DNA of 64,000 bases from Glandiceps talaboti (Eukaryota; Hemichordata; Enteropneusta; Spengelidae), in the NCBI RefSeq assembly GCF_964340395.1, contig NC_135561.1, positions 17,506,240-17,570,239 on the forward strand. The letters are read 5' to 3'. Every line of letters starts with the position of its first letter. The stretch's first letter is position 1. A program made the translations under genes and the position numbers. The notes below the pieces were generated by a model that was not told where the DNA came from, did no database searches, and saw nothing but the letters and a program-made list of their open reading frames with translations. This document shows positions 39,301-45,612 of this stretch, one piece after another.

Positions 39301-42300
39301 TATTGATTACTGCTATCAAGTTAAAGGAAAAGTTCAGTCAGACTTATTTCTGCCTTTAGTACACTAGTATTGATTACTGCTATAAACTTAACGAAAAAGT
39401 CCAGTCAGACTTATTTCTGCCTTTAGTACACTTGTAGTGATTACTGCTATCAACTTAAAGGAAAAGTTCAGTCAGACTTATTTCTGCCTTTAGTACACTA
39501 GTATTGATTACTGCTATCAAGTTAAAGGAAAAGTCCAGTCAGACTTATTTCTGCCTTTAGTACACTTGTATTGATTACTGCTATCAACCTAAAGGAAAAG
39601 TCCAGTCAGACTTATTTCTGCCTTTAGTACACTAGTATTGATTACTGCTATCAACCTAAAGGAAAAGTCCAGTCAGACTTATTTCTGCCTTTAGTACACT
39701 AGTATTGATTACTGCTATCAACTTAAAGGAAAAGTCCAGTCAGACTTATTTCTGCCTTTAGTACACTAGTATTGATTACTGCTATCAACTTAATGGAAAA
39801 GTCCAGTCAGACTTATTTCTGTCTTTAGTACACTAGTATTGATTACTGCTATCAACTTAAAGGAAAAGTCCAGTCAGACTTATTTCTGTCTTTAGTACAC
39901 TAGTATTGATTACTGCTATCAACTTAAAGGAAAAGTCCAGTCAGACTTATTTCTGTCTTTAGTACACTAGTATTGATTACTGCTATCAACCTAAAGGAAA
40001 AGTCCAGTCAGACTTATTTCTGCCTTTAGTACACTAGTATTGATTACTGCTATCAACTTAAAGGAAAAGTCCAGTCAGACTTATTTCTGCCTTTAGTACA
40101 CTAGTATTGATTACTGCTATCAACTTAAAGGAAAAGTCCAGTCAGACTTATTTCTGTCTTTAGTACACTAGTATTGATTACTGCTATCAACTTAAAGGAA
40201 AAGTCCAGTCAGACTTATTTCTGCCTTTAGTACACTTGTATTGATTACTGCTATCAACCTAAAGGAAAAGTCCAGTCAGACTTATTTCTGCCTTTAGTAC
40301 ACTTGTATTAATTACTGCTATCAACCTAAAGGAAAAGTCCAGTCAGACTTATTTCTGCCTTTAGTACACTAGTATTGATTACTGCTATCAACTTAAAGGA
40401 AAAGTCCAGTCAGACTTATTTCTGCCTTTAGTACACTTGCATTAATTACTGCTATCAACTTAAAGGAAAAGTCCAGTCAGACTTATTTCTGCCTTTAGTA
40501 CACTAGTATTGATTACTGCTATCAACTTAAAGGAAAAGTCCAGTCAGACTTATTTCTGCCTTTAGTACACTAGTATTGATTACTGCTATCAACCTAAAGG
40601 AAAAGTCCAGTCAGACTTATTTCTGCCTTTAGTACACTAGTATTGATTACTGCTATCAACTTAAAGGAAAAGTCCAGTCAGACTTATTTCTGCCTTTAGT
40701 ACACTTGTATTGATTACTGCTATCAACTTAAAGGAAAAGTCCAGTCAGACTTATTTCTGCCTTTAGTACACTAGTATTGATTACTGCTATCAACCTAAAG
40801 GAAAAGTCCAGTCAGACTTATTTCTGCCTTTAGTACACTAGTATTGATTACTGCTATCAACTTAAAGGAAAAGTCCAGTCAGACTTATTTCTGCCTTTAG
40901 TACACTTGTATTGATTACTGCTATCAACTTAAAGGAAAAGTCCAGTCAGACTTATTTCTGCCTTTAGTACACTTGTATTAATTACTGCTATCAACCTAAA
41001 GGAAAAGTCCAGTGAAACATATTTCTGCCTTTAGTACACTTGTATTAATTACTGCTATCAACTTACATAAACAATATAATTTTTTGGTTTTAAAATAGCA
41101 CATCGGTAACTTGTTTTAAATCTTATTTTAAAAAAAGCAAGTTGAACTTGAGATGTGTGGGGATTTCCTGCAAGGGTTTATGGGAAAACATAGCAAGAAA
41201 TGACATCACATTTTAATACCACAAATACAAAGTCCTGACAAAGACAGTGGTAAATGTAATATTATGTACATGAATACACAATGAAAATAAAAGCCATGGA
41301 AACATTTGATTGATTCTATGTCTCGTATAATCCTCAAAAATTCTACTGTAGCAGTATTCTACAATATTTTAACTTTGTTGTTGCAGGAGGAACCTGAACC
41401 TAAGCAGACACAGAAGAAACAAAAAGGGAAATCCAAACGCAAAGATTCTGAATCAGAAACAACTACAGAAGCAAACTCATCACAGACATCATCAAAATCA
41501 GAAAAGAAATCCAAAGATTCTAAAAATACAGAACAGAAAAAGAAAACCCCACAAAAGAGCGAGTCTACGGAACATAAGCAACCAGATGTTAAAACAGAAG
41601 CAATTAAAATTACAGTGCAAGACAAGAAGGGTGAATCAAAAAGACCTCCCTCAGCATCAAAAGCAGAAAAGAAAAGAAAAGAAACTAAAGGACCTCACAC
41701 AGAGGGCGCTAATGCTCATCAAAAAGACACTCACATTGCAGACTCGCAGCATAAAAAAGACTTGATAACAAATGGTACAATGAAGCAGGATTCCAAAATA
41801 ACTGTTCTAGATGGAACAGAAGAGAAAATAAAAGAAGTTGAACCAAGGGTAGAAAATAAAACGTCAAAAGGTAAAAAGAAAGGGAAAGGAAAGTCTCGAG
41901 CACAGAGTCCACCAAGACAAACTGCTGATCCTGTTCTTAGCAAGGTATGTACCGTAATCAACAACTTTCCCGCCCAAAGTATACAAACAACTAATTTTTG
42001 CATCATTGAAGAATTTTTTGGCATGATTCAACTTCATTTTCGAGTAAAATAGTAAAAGTGGTACTTCATGAAGAGTTAATGGCAAAAGTTTATTGAAGTT
42101 TTCATATTTTTAGAAGATATTTCATAGCAAGTAGTTATATATTCTAATATTTGATTGTCATGTTAAACAATTAGATATATGTATAACAACGACAACTTTA
42201 CACCATTGTGGGATACTAGATAATGTGGTTAAGCTGTCAAGGTTTTTTTTGTTGAAAATCTCACCACTATAGGAAGTTAACTTTTAAGACATTTTTTAAA

Positions 42301-45093
42301 GGTTGGACCTTCCTTCCATTGTTCTAGTTCACTAATAATGTAACTTCATACTCCAGTTATTATTAATGCAATACAAATATGTTGGTTGGTTGGGCATCGT
42401 TTGGTTAAATTATGTATGATATCAATCTGATCATTCAATTGTCCTTCCCGACCATTTACTGAAACATCAACTTGCAAGAGACATACTGTGTTTTGGTATG
42501 GCAGAATTCACCATTGATAGTGTATGTTATCCCCACACACCAGTAGAGGGTGCTATATTCTCCACTTCCGGTTTGCATTGTAGAAAGGGCTACTGTGCAA
42601 ACAAAGAGAGAGTTGCTTTAGGAAAGTGGACCAGCTGTCATGTACTAGTAATAATGCATAGCTGTTTATTTTCCTCCTCTAGGCAACTCCTTATGAATTC
42701 TTACATGCTTGGTCTTCAATCAAAACTAAGGATACCGCTGTCTATGCAAAAGTTCTCAAACAGGTCAAACCTGATGACTTTCCAAGGGGTAAGTCTATTA
42801 GTGTTAATCAGGTAAACTTGTAAACTTTCCAAGGGATCATTATCGATACATTTTGATGGAGGTATTTTAACAAGTCCAACCATACTTTGGAATCATTGAT
42901 CATTACGATAACTGTGTTACAAATCAAAACAGCACTGGTTAAGAAAATTTCAACAATTTTCAAATTTGTGTTGTCTTTGGATAATCTTTGGTCAAAGCTG
43001 TCTGTCACCTATTGATCAAGGTGATTGACAAGTGTAGGTGTCACTAGGTAGTCGCACCTTTTCTCATGGTCGTTGTACCATTTGGTATTCTTTAGCAGCT
43101 GTTATCGTATGAAACCGGAACCATGGCTTTAAAAAAGAGTACAGGGGTAAATCATATTTTTATTTGTAAACAGTGAGAGAAAGCTAAGTATAGAAAATAG
43201 GACACCTAAAGTGATACCCACAACTTAGCCAAAGAAGGAAAAATTTAAAAACAAAAAAACATGAGTTAGTGAGGTGCAACTTATTAAAGGGGCAACTGTA
43301 TTATATATTTAAGTCTGTAATTTTCAGAACTGAATGAATTGAAAACCGTACAAACTCATGAATGCTCTTAAAATTTGTTACCTTGTTCTTACTTTATTAT
43401 TTTCCTTTGTTGTCTTTCAGTGCTGAGTAATAAACTAGAAGGTGATATGTTGACTATGATAGTCAAATCAGTAGCAGAACACTTAGTTGGTAAAGGTAAG
43501 ACTGACTAATTTACCTTCTAATTATAATATATGTATGTGTATATATGAACACGAACACAAATGGAAGGGTTAGTACCTGTACCAGTCCTATGTTAACACC
43601 TATAGCCAGAGGTTAACATCAGGCTAGCTCCATGCTTAACACTGGGCTGGCACTAACACCTCACCATTGTATGTTTAACATTAGACCCTACACATGTACA
43701 TGGGTCTATGGTTTAACAAATGGAAGGGTTACCTGTACCAGTCGTATGTTAACACCTTTTCAGTGTCAGATGTTACGATCAGGCTAGCAAATTGGAAGGG
43801 GATTCTTGGGCTGTAGTGTTGTCAAATCCATCTTGGACACACTATTGTTTTTGTCATCAAAAGTTTTCATTTAACCCAAAATTCACATTTTAAGTAGCAA
43901 TTTTGAAAGTGACAATTTTTAGCAAGTCAGTCCAAGTGTATATCATGCCTACTTTAAAAACTATATATAAAACTGTGTTTATTTTGTTGCTTGTTTAATA
44001 CAGGTGAAGAGGATCTTGGGTATCAGTACTTACATCAACTTTGCAAAGCACAGAGATTTCAAGTAGTAGCTATGTTCCTATCAGACAAAGATAAGAAAAG
44101 TAAGTATACCATGCAATCAAATCAAACTATATGTAAATTAAAAAGCCTATTGACATGTGTAGGTAGTTGGAGATTCAAGTTAGTTTTACTCTCGTTCACT
44201 GGAGGCAATTTTAGTATTTTCCCATGCATGCATTGTTTGCTAGAGGCCTAAATGTTGAGCCACCAATTTAAGGAGCTTTGGTTGGAAGAATGGAATGGAG
44301 ATTTTTTACCACTGTAATATATAATTCAGAGCAAGAAAACATTTTTTAGTTGTGCATGAGTTTAGTTTTTTTAATTTTTAAGATATTGTCCACATCACCT
44401 ACATTTTGTTGTAAAATCTTTTTGGAATTTTTTTTTTTTTTTAAATTCTTATGGATTTCCTGTTGATGTTATTAGAAGTCTCCAAGCCTTGCCCTTCATG
44501 ATCAGTATCAAATAAATGCTATGCATATTTTTGTTTTGAAATAGCTTCAAAATATATGTATCCTTTCTTGCATTCAGCTAATGTTGTTAATACTATTCAT
44601 AATGAAGTTTATGCATGGAGTGTGGAATAGTATCTACAACATGGAAAGTAAACAAAATGAATTGGATTAATAATAACACTTGGCTCAGCATGTTGGAACA
44701 GCAAAAATTATATTACACACCATATAATAAAAACAGTGTTATGGCCTCTTTATGTGTACATGAAATGCCAGGGGAACTTGTAACTTGTTTATGAACTTGA
44801 ACTATTATTTAAAGAGACCATAAAACTGTTATCAAATGATGAAATGTAATACAAGTCTTTGTACTTCTAACATACTGTGCCAAGTGTTATTAATCCAATT
44901 CATTTGTTTACTTTGCCTGTTTGTAACAAGTTCCGTTTGTCCACTGTGTGATGTCTGCAGTTGTAATACTAATAGTCTGAATTCTTCTCTTACCACAGGT
45001 GTGAAATCGGTCATTAGTAAATTAACAGCTCGTTCATCCAGTGTGTACAGTGATAGGGACTTACAGGAGTTAATGGAGAGTTATGGAATTTAG
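15197..45093 (+). CDS. SPAG1: SPAG1-like TPR co-chaperone, complete 21-exon gene
   Basis: SPAG1 is a cytoplasmic TPR protein that recruits HSP70/HSP90 for axonemal dynein arm preassembly; human mutations cause primary ciliary dyskinesia (established knowledge). Twenty-one coding exons sum to 3723 nt, 1240 residues plus stop, with every phase consistent. In order: N-terminal region (PLEHLDYKYIGNCTDIKELG, then GYYPDLIKYCEKR and YRKWDKFDVDKE, all matching human), TPR block 1 (about 205-318), acidic linker with GKRVMIQEVDGDSDDDE, TPR block 2 (about 555-690), TPR block 3 (about 755-870), a Lys/Ser-rich stretch (878-1115) and an RPAP3-type C-terminal domain with VLSNKLEGD (1118-1240). Human SPAG1 is 926 residues; the excess lies in the acidic and Lys-rich linkers. 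Intron 13 is occupied by a 5.94-kb transposon. Confidence 0.95.
15876..16004. repeat. (TATG)n microsatellite
   Basis: TATG array in SPAG1 intron 1. Confidence 0.96.
16489..16566 (+). CDS. SPAG1: SPAG1 exon 2
   Basis: 78 nt. SGDEGYYPDLIKYCEKRIEE matches human SGEEGYYPELTEFCEKHLQA. Confidence 0.94.
16939..17242. mobile_element. MITE starting TGGTAATC, copy 2
   Basis: Diverged relative of 8389-8729 with the same ends (TGGTAATCCACCCTTCG and inverted AAGGCTCAGTTACCA) and shared internal blocks. Confidence 0.72.
17722..17828. mobile_element. Short palindromic MITE with TAGTCTGTAAG ends, copy 1
   Basis: TAGTCTGTAAGGTACGCCGTGA and the inverted TCACGACGTATCTTACAGTCTA enclose GGGCGCCCTC and GAGGGCG. 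Related copies at 47528-47616 and 62010-62070. Confidence 0.75.
18440..18524 (+). CDS. SPAG1: SPAG1 exon 3
   Basis: 85 nt, acceptor TTTTTTCAG. Encodes SKYLRKDKPLTTPRDLDKDE then WSQLDSGFK; human has SRALRKDKPAA and EEWEKIDGDIK. Confidence 0.88.
18925..19270. mobile_element. MITE with TTAA left end, copy 2 (diverged, right end broken)
   Basis: Relative of 5486-5842: TTAAAGTGGCC start, shared TTTTACCATGGCTTCCTAC-type body, but the right end stops near AAATACTCAATCCTA. Confidence 0.7.
19390..19705. mobile_element. Dispersed repeat with GGCCAAATAAAA end
   Basis: Opens with GGCCAAATAAAA and ACCGACCCTCCAACCCTAAAC. An inverted-orientation relative occupies 45225-45612 (GTTTAGGGTCGGTGG); shorter relatives are at about 56064 and 63010. 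Confidence 0.55.
19840..19959 (+). CDS. SPAG1: SPAG1 exon 4
   Basis: 120 nt, phase 0 to 0. AWTNEMQEKDSSLK and EALPPIRSGVTINT; human has SWVSEIKKEEDK and LPPVRGS. Confidence 0.87.
19986..20063. repeat. Near-perfect 33-bp hairpin
   Basis: AATAAGAAAGACATGATACT then GCTTTGATA is mirrored after an 11-base loop. It lies 27 bases after the donor of SPAG1 exon 4, next to (TTTGA)n. Confidence 0.85.
20157..20323. mobile_element. Small foldback element
   Basis: TTCTTGTAC and TTATTACTTACGAGTAATG on the left mirror CATTACTTGTAAGTAATAA and GTACAAGAA on the right; about 167 bp. Confidence 0.7.
20337..20545 (+). repeat. Dispersed repeat, copy 1
   Basis: Shares TCCAAAAGAGTGATTTT, GTAGGGGTGTTTTCATGTTT and GTGTATGTCAGACATTG, in order, with 62730-62965. 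Same orientation, no coding. Confidence 0.65.
20608..20809 (+). CDS. SPAG1: SPAG1 exon 5
   Basis: 202 nt. RSGEYRKWDKFDVDKEIEKL matches human TPRDYAEWDKFDVEKECLKI; ends in IEDTIDATG, next to human IETRIDTAGL. Confidence 0.92.
21005..21080. repeat. (TG)n microsatellite
   Basis: GT-rich tract with CGTG variants in SPAG1 intron 5. Confidence 0.9.
21285..21343 (+). CDS. SPAG1: SPAG1 exon 6 (start of TPR block 1)
   Basis: 59 nt. GLSSQERELKANREKDKGNE matches human GLTEKEKDFLATREKEKGNE, the lead-in helix of the first TPR. Confidence 0.92.
21495..23784. mobile_element. 2.3-kb element bounded by AGCTCCGCTG, no transposase
   Basis: Starts AGCTCCGCTGTCAGC and ends with the inverted CAGCGGAGCT. It fills most of SPAG1 intron 6. 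I find no convincing reading frame in it. It contains a nested foldback at 22759-23316. Confidence 0.55.
22759..23316. mobile_element. Nested foldback element, about 560 bp
   Basis: GTATTAATCGCC, CCGGAAG and CAGCCATACGTTACAGTGGT on the left mirror ACCACTGTAACGTATGGCTG, CTTCCGGG and GGCGATTAATAC on the right. Confidence 0.75.
24111..24210 (+). CDS. SPAG1: SPAG1 exon 7 (TPR block 1)
   Basis: 100 nt. AFRANDYAEAEVYYSRSISL and PAAYNNRALT; human AFNSGDYEEAVMYYTRSISA and VAYNNRAQA. Confidence 0.93.
24287..24622. mobile_element. MITE with TTAA ends, copy 3
   Basis: TTAA-AGTGGCCATATGGATGAGG to the inverted CCTCAGCCATATGGCCACT-TTAA; same family as 5486-5842. Confidence 0.83.
24822..25014. repeat. 30-bp minisatellite, about 6 copies
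   Basis: Unit GTATGCAGATGATACACATG then CAAATGAAGT. Because 30 is a multiple of 3, several frames stay open on both strands; I do not take these as coding. It ends about 93 bases before SPAG1 exon 8. Confidence 0.9.
25107..25184 (+). CDS. SPAG1: SPAG1 exon 8 (TPR block 1)
   Basis: 78 nt. FKEALEDCNVVLALEPDNVK matches human WNSAFQDCEKVLELEPGNVK. Its last bases plus donor are the repeat unit of the array that follows. Confidence 0.92.
25163..25511 (+). repeat. 41-47 bp array made of SPAG1 exon 8 end plus splice donor
   Basis: About eight copies of a unit containing CTTGAACCTGACAATGTCAA, AGGTAGGTGTATA and GTTCTTA. The first copy is the genuine 3' end of exon 8; each further unit keeps AAAG/GTAGGT or AAAG/GTACGT, so the intron starts with a row of duplicate donors. 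Confidence 0.92.
25836..25942 (+). CDS. SPAG1: SPAG1 exon 9 (TPR block 1)
   Basis: 107 nt. GYMRRGVAKKGLKDYNNAKK then DFQHVLSLEPNNKKAK, the third TPR helix pair (human LLRRATTYKHQNKLREATED). Confidence 0.92.
26414..27236 (+). CDS. SPAG1: SPAG1 exon 10 (acidic linker, start of TPR block 2)
   Basis: 823 nt, the largest exon. GKRVMIQEVDGDSDDDEEEE mirrors human GKRMVIQEIENSEDEEGKD. About 200 residues of low-complexity acidic sequence follow, then LKNHGNELYKAGQYGEAIER (human LKSQGNELFRSGQFAEAAGK). Donor at CCAG/GTATGA; reading on into the intron stops after 10 codons. Confidence 0.94.
27237..28266. other. SPAG1 intron 10, no other gene seen
   Basis: About 1 kb of A/T-rich intron with no repeat or coding frame I can support. 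Confidence 0.6.
28267..28441 (+). CDS. SPAG1: SPAG1 exon 11 (TPR block 2)
   Basis: 175 nt. LSVLYSNRAACYSKTGDCRL and PLMRRAMAYETLEK match human LSILYSNRAACYLKEGNCSG and PLLRRAMAYETLEQ almost residue for residue. Confidence 0.96.
29147..29513 (+). CDS. SPAG1: SPAG1 exon 12
   Basis: 367 nt. YRNAYTDYQTIFEMEPSNTV and RIARILQELDGLKWRDKLP (human RLSRILMELDGPNWREKLSP), a Thr/Pro-rich spacer, then KFQIMKDEGNDKVKQ leading into TPR block 3. Confidence 0.95.
29813..29920 (+). CDS. SPAG1: SPAG1 exon 13 (TPR block 3)
   Basis: 108 nt, phase 0 to 0. YTNRALCYLKTNQ matches human YTNRALCYLKLCQ. Confidence 0.95.
29975..30590. repeat. 36-bp minisatellite, about 17 copies
   Basis: Unit AGTTCCCAGAAAGGGAGAAT then CTGGTAAAACTACCAT, in SPAG1 intron 13. 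It stays open in frame on both strands with a 12-residue period (RKGESGKT and DSPFLGT). No splice or start context supports translation. Confidence 0.9.
30985..31114 (+). repeat. Left terminal inverted repeat of the transposon
   Basis: Starts GGGTATCTGCGATTTGGAAG. Contains three 23-bp subrepeats of the form GGTCGTACAACGTATCTCCG, likely transposase-binding sites, and two TGCGCC motifs. Confidence 0.95.
31115..32493. other. Transposon interior, left, no gene recognised
   Basis: Between the left TIR and the NRF-1-like gene. A G/C-rich patch is at about 31306-31330, a G run at 32184-32195. Open frames up to 116 codons are present but none resembles a known family; 5' leader or promoter of the plus-strand gene is likely here. 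Confidence 0.5.
32494..33157 (+). CDS. NRF-1-like transposon gene, exon 1 (DNA-binding domain)
   Basis: 664 nt ending CAG/GTAGGT. Holds the whole NRF-1-type domain including VWWPQTIPY. Confidence 0.85.
32494..34297 (+). CDS. Transposon-borne protein with NRF-1-type DNA-binding domain
   Basis: Three exons, 32494-33157, 33508-33840 and 34065-34297, give 1230 nt, 409 residues plus stop, phases matching. The N-terminal exon has TLEACVITTYYDKITKSRKF and SDVLEKSITSSIATLMETYQ, then QLPYSVLKTLVPELVKVSEK, YWGNENHIPVWWPQTIPY, WTKMLKSAARACYEHHG. These follow the order and key residues of the NRF-1/erect wing DNA-binding domain (human WGKESCKPIWWPEDIPW and WTQALRTIVKNCYKQHG). The rest is Pro/Thr/His-rich, ending in a basic tail (RRSTRPVKRTWK, KRVHRR) that could direct nuclear import. 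The start could also be the ATG at 32609. AATAAA follows at about 34426. Function in the element is unknown; binding to its own ends is a guess. Confidence 0.85.
33508..33840 (+). CDS. NRF-1-like transposon gene, exon 2
   Basis: 333 nt between TTTTACAG and GTATGT. Low-complexity Gln/Pro/Thr/His with internal TTEEQPQHTP repeats, then an acidic DDFPDVFQNILEYG stretch that could be an activation segment. Confidence 0.82.
34065..34297 (+). CDS. NRF-1-like transposon gene, exon 3
   Basis: 233 nt after TTTATTCTAG, ends TAG. Basic C-terminus with RRSTRPVKR. Confidence 0.82.
34942..35137 (-). CDS. KDZ-like gene, exon 5 (C terminus)
   Basis: 196 nt ending TAG. CSSGYNMKTY, NSQICEQTNATISRIKSQ (putative catalytic Glu) and LAVTNNKKKAT. 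Confidence 0.8.
34942..36664 (-). CDS. KDZ-type transposase-like gene, probably shortened
   Basis: Exons 36531-36664 (ATG, MASFIERYKSKQKTTAMLKS), about 36236-36446, 35730-35999, 35395-35460 and 34942-35137 (stop). The last four join in frame. Together they read NPLSFFPNLPQLHGKGNYTF, RPCRGPDTCNKFSKGHPTLS, FTLYCQHQVCLGFEVME, APRIIVYDNSCKLHQYCLNR, EPVFFKNTMFLVDRFHW, then CSSGYNMKTY and NSQICEQTNATISRIKSQLA. The Cys pairs, the YDNxCKLH Asp and the EQxN Glu fit the C-terminal half of Kyakuja-Dileera-Zisupton transposases. The part before is much shorter than in full-length members and the phase between exons 1 and 2 does not close, so this copy may be truncated, frameshifted, or missing an exon I did not see. 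Confidence 0.75.
35162..35353. repeat. Three-copy tandem repeat of about 57 bp
   Basis: The block ACAAGTACATAGAAATTAAC then TTTACTCTTTTTAACGCT is repeated three times in the last intron of the KDZ-like gene. Confidence 0.8.
35395..35460 (-). CDS. KDZ-like gene, exon 4
   Basis: 66 nt. REPVFFKNTMFLVDRFHWCN, in frame with both neighbours. Confidence 0.82.
35730..35999 (-). CDS. KDZ-like gene, exon 3 (core)
   Basis: 270 nt between TTTTCAG and GTGAGT. Carries the CRGPDTC, LYCQHQVCLGFE and YDNSCKLHQYCLN motifs. Confidence 0.8.
36236..36446 (-). CDS. KDZ-like gene, exon 2 (start of exon uncertain)
   Basis: Open from a TGA near 36449. SPIFSNFIEGVFSDGKLPLD and PRQTNPLSFFPNLPQLHG. Donor GTAAGT. The acceptor is not certain. 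Confidence 0.6.
36531..36664 (-). CDS. KDZ-like gene, exon 1
   Basis: 134 nt, ATG to CCAAA/GTAAGT; basic N-terminus with TKRKAVVK and PQKRKQPK. Leaves at phase 2. Confidence 0.6.
36797..36926 (-). repeat. Right terminal inverted repeat of the transposon
   Basis: Inverted copy of 30985-31114 with one mismatch (a C in place of the left-arm T in the third subrepeat). Confidence 0.95.
37013..37102 (+). CDS. SPAG1: SPAG1 exon 14 (TPR block 3)
   Basis: 90 nt, phase 0 to 0. DCSTALGLEPDNIKAYFRRG matches human DCDQALQLADGNVKAFYRRA. It begins 86 bases beyond the right TIR of the transposon in intron 13. Confidence 0.94.
37426..37660. repeat. About 80-bp tandem repeat, 3 copies
   Basis: Units with CATGTGAC, AAGCCAATGAAATCCTT and ATTGACTTGTATTACATT in SPAG1 intron 14. 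Confidence 0.8.
37683..37796 (+). CDS. SPAG1: SPAG1 exon 15 (TPR block 3)
   Basis: 114 nt. ALQHYKDSLHDLSRLLQIQP and AKKELEIVKDSW; human GLKNYQKSLIDLNKVILLDP. Confidence 0.93.
37980..38100. mobile_element. Partial copy of GGCCTAA-ended repeat
   Basis: CCTGAACTAGACACTCACAC and TAATCGGATCCACA match the right part of 56064-56396. Confidence 0.6.
38369..38530 (+). CDS. SPAG1: SPAG1 exon 16 (basic linker)
   Basis: 162 nt, phase 0 to 0. Lys-rich, ending RLTIEEVNSSSSEVE, which parallels human KIEIQEVNEGKEE. Confidence 0.9.
38789..41065. repeat. 67-bp minisatellite, about 34 copies
   Basis: Exact 67-base period. Unit includes GGAAAAGTCCAGTCAGACTT, ATTTCTGCCTTTAGTACACT and ATTGATTACTGCTATCAAC. Copies differ by single substitutions (CC/TT, CTAG/CTTG). 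Located in SPAG1 intron 16; about 320 bases separate it from the exon 17 acceptor. Every unit contains a pyrimidine-rich stretch followed by TTTAG, resembling a 3' splice site. Confidence 0.97.
41387..41944 (+). CDS. SPAG1: SPAG1 exon 17 (Lys/Ser-rich linker)
   Basis: 558 nt, phase 0 to 0. Low-complexity Lys/Glu/Ser sequence (EEPEPKQTQKKQKGKSKRKD and on) of about 186 residues, not conserved in human; likely disordered. It sits downstream of the 67-bp array. Confidence 0.88.
42683..42788 (+). CDS. SPAG1: SPAG1 exon 18 (RPAP3-type C-terminal domain)
   Basis: 106 nt. ATPYEFLHAWSSIKTKDTAV and LKQVKPDDFPR; human NAYEFGQIINALSTRKDKE and LLAITAPKDLPM. Confidence 0.93.
43421..43495 (+). CDS. SPAG1: SPAG1 exon 19 (RPAP3-type domain)
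   Basis: 75 nt. VLSNKLEGDMLTMIVKSVAE; human FLSNKLEGDTFLLLIQSLKN. Confidence 0.94.
43545..43800. repeat. Imperfect duplication in SPAG1 intron 19
   Basis: AAATGGAAGGGTTA, ACCTGTACCAGTC and TATGTTAACACC occur twice about 175 bases apart. Confidence 0.6.
44004..44099 (+). CDS. SPAG1: SPAG1 exon 20 (RPAP3-type domain)
   Basis: 96 nt. YQYLHQLCKAQRFQVVAMFL; human YQHLLYLSKAERFKMMLTLI. Confidence 0.94.
44999..45093 (+). CDS. SPAG1: SPAG1 exon 21 (C terminus)
   Basis: 95 nt ending TAG at 45091-45093. SVKSVISKLTARSS then YSDRDLQELMESYGI; human ends FTLEDIQALKRQYEL, so the C-terminal end is conserved. Confidence 0.93.
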
Positions 45094-45224
45094 TACAGAA
45101 TGAAGACGTCTACAGTAGCATACCAGTGACTCGTCATCAGTTTGCTGAAAACTGTCAAGATTATCAGGAACTTGATAACATTTGCTAGGAGGAAGGGAAA
45201 GAAAATGAAAATAAGGGTTTTACA

Positions 45225-45612
45225 ATAAGGCAAAATTTAAAAAAAATGTTTGTTTCCGATAACATGACTTCAGAAAATTGGGTAGGTAGGTCAGAATTTC
45301 TATTATTTACTTTTGAATTTTTAAAATTACTTCAACTCCAAGATAAGATACTCGTCACAATACTTTCGAGAGAATTTGATGAGGAGTAAAAGAAGTAAAT
45401 GAAGACAATTATAAGTTATATAGATGTACACATTCTGTGGACTGTACGGTTATACGATGTAGTCTAAAAGTGACTACAGATGAGGCAAAGGCATGAAGGT
45501 GTACACGGAATTAGAATTAAATTGTTACCAATTTGCCTTTTTGCATGCAAAAAAATGTTTAGGGTCGGTGGCTTAGACTAGGGCCGGTCAGGTTATCGGA
45601 AACACACTATTT
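45225..45612. mobile_element. Dispersed repeat, inverted relative of 19390-19705
   Basis: Contains TTGCATGCAAAAAAATGTTT and AGGGTCGGTGG, the reverse complement of the 19390-19705 start, and GGTTATCGGAAACACA at the end. Confidence 0.55.

Noticed and set aside
38789-41065. Possible CRISPR-type array
   Set aside because: Units are head-to-tail copies of one 67-bp sequence with no unique spacers, in an animal intron.
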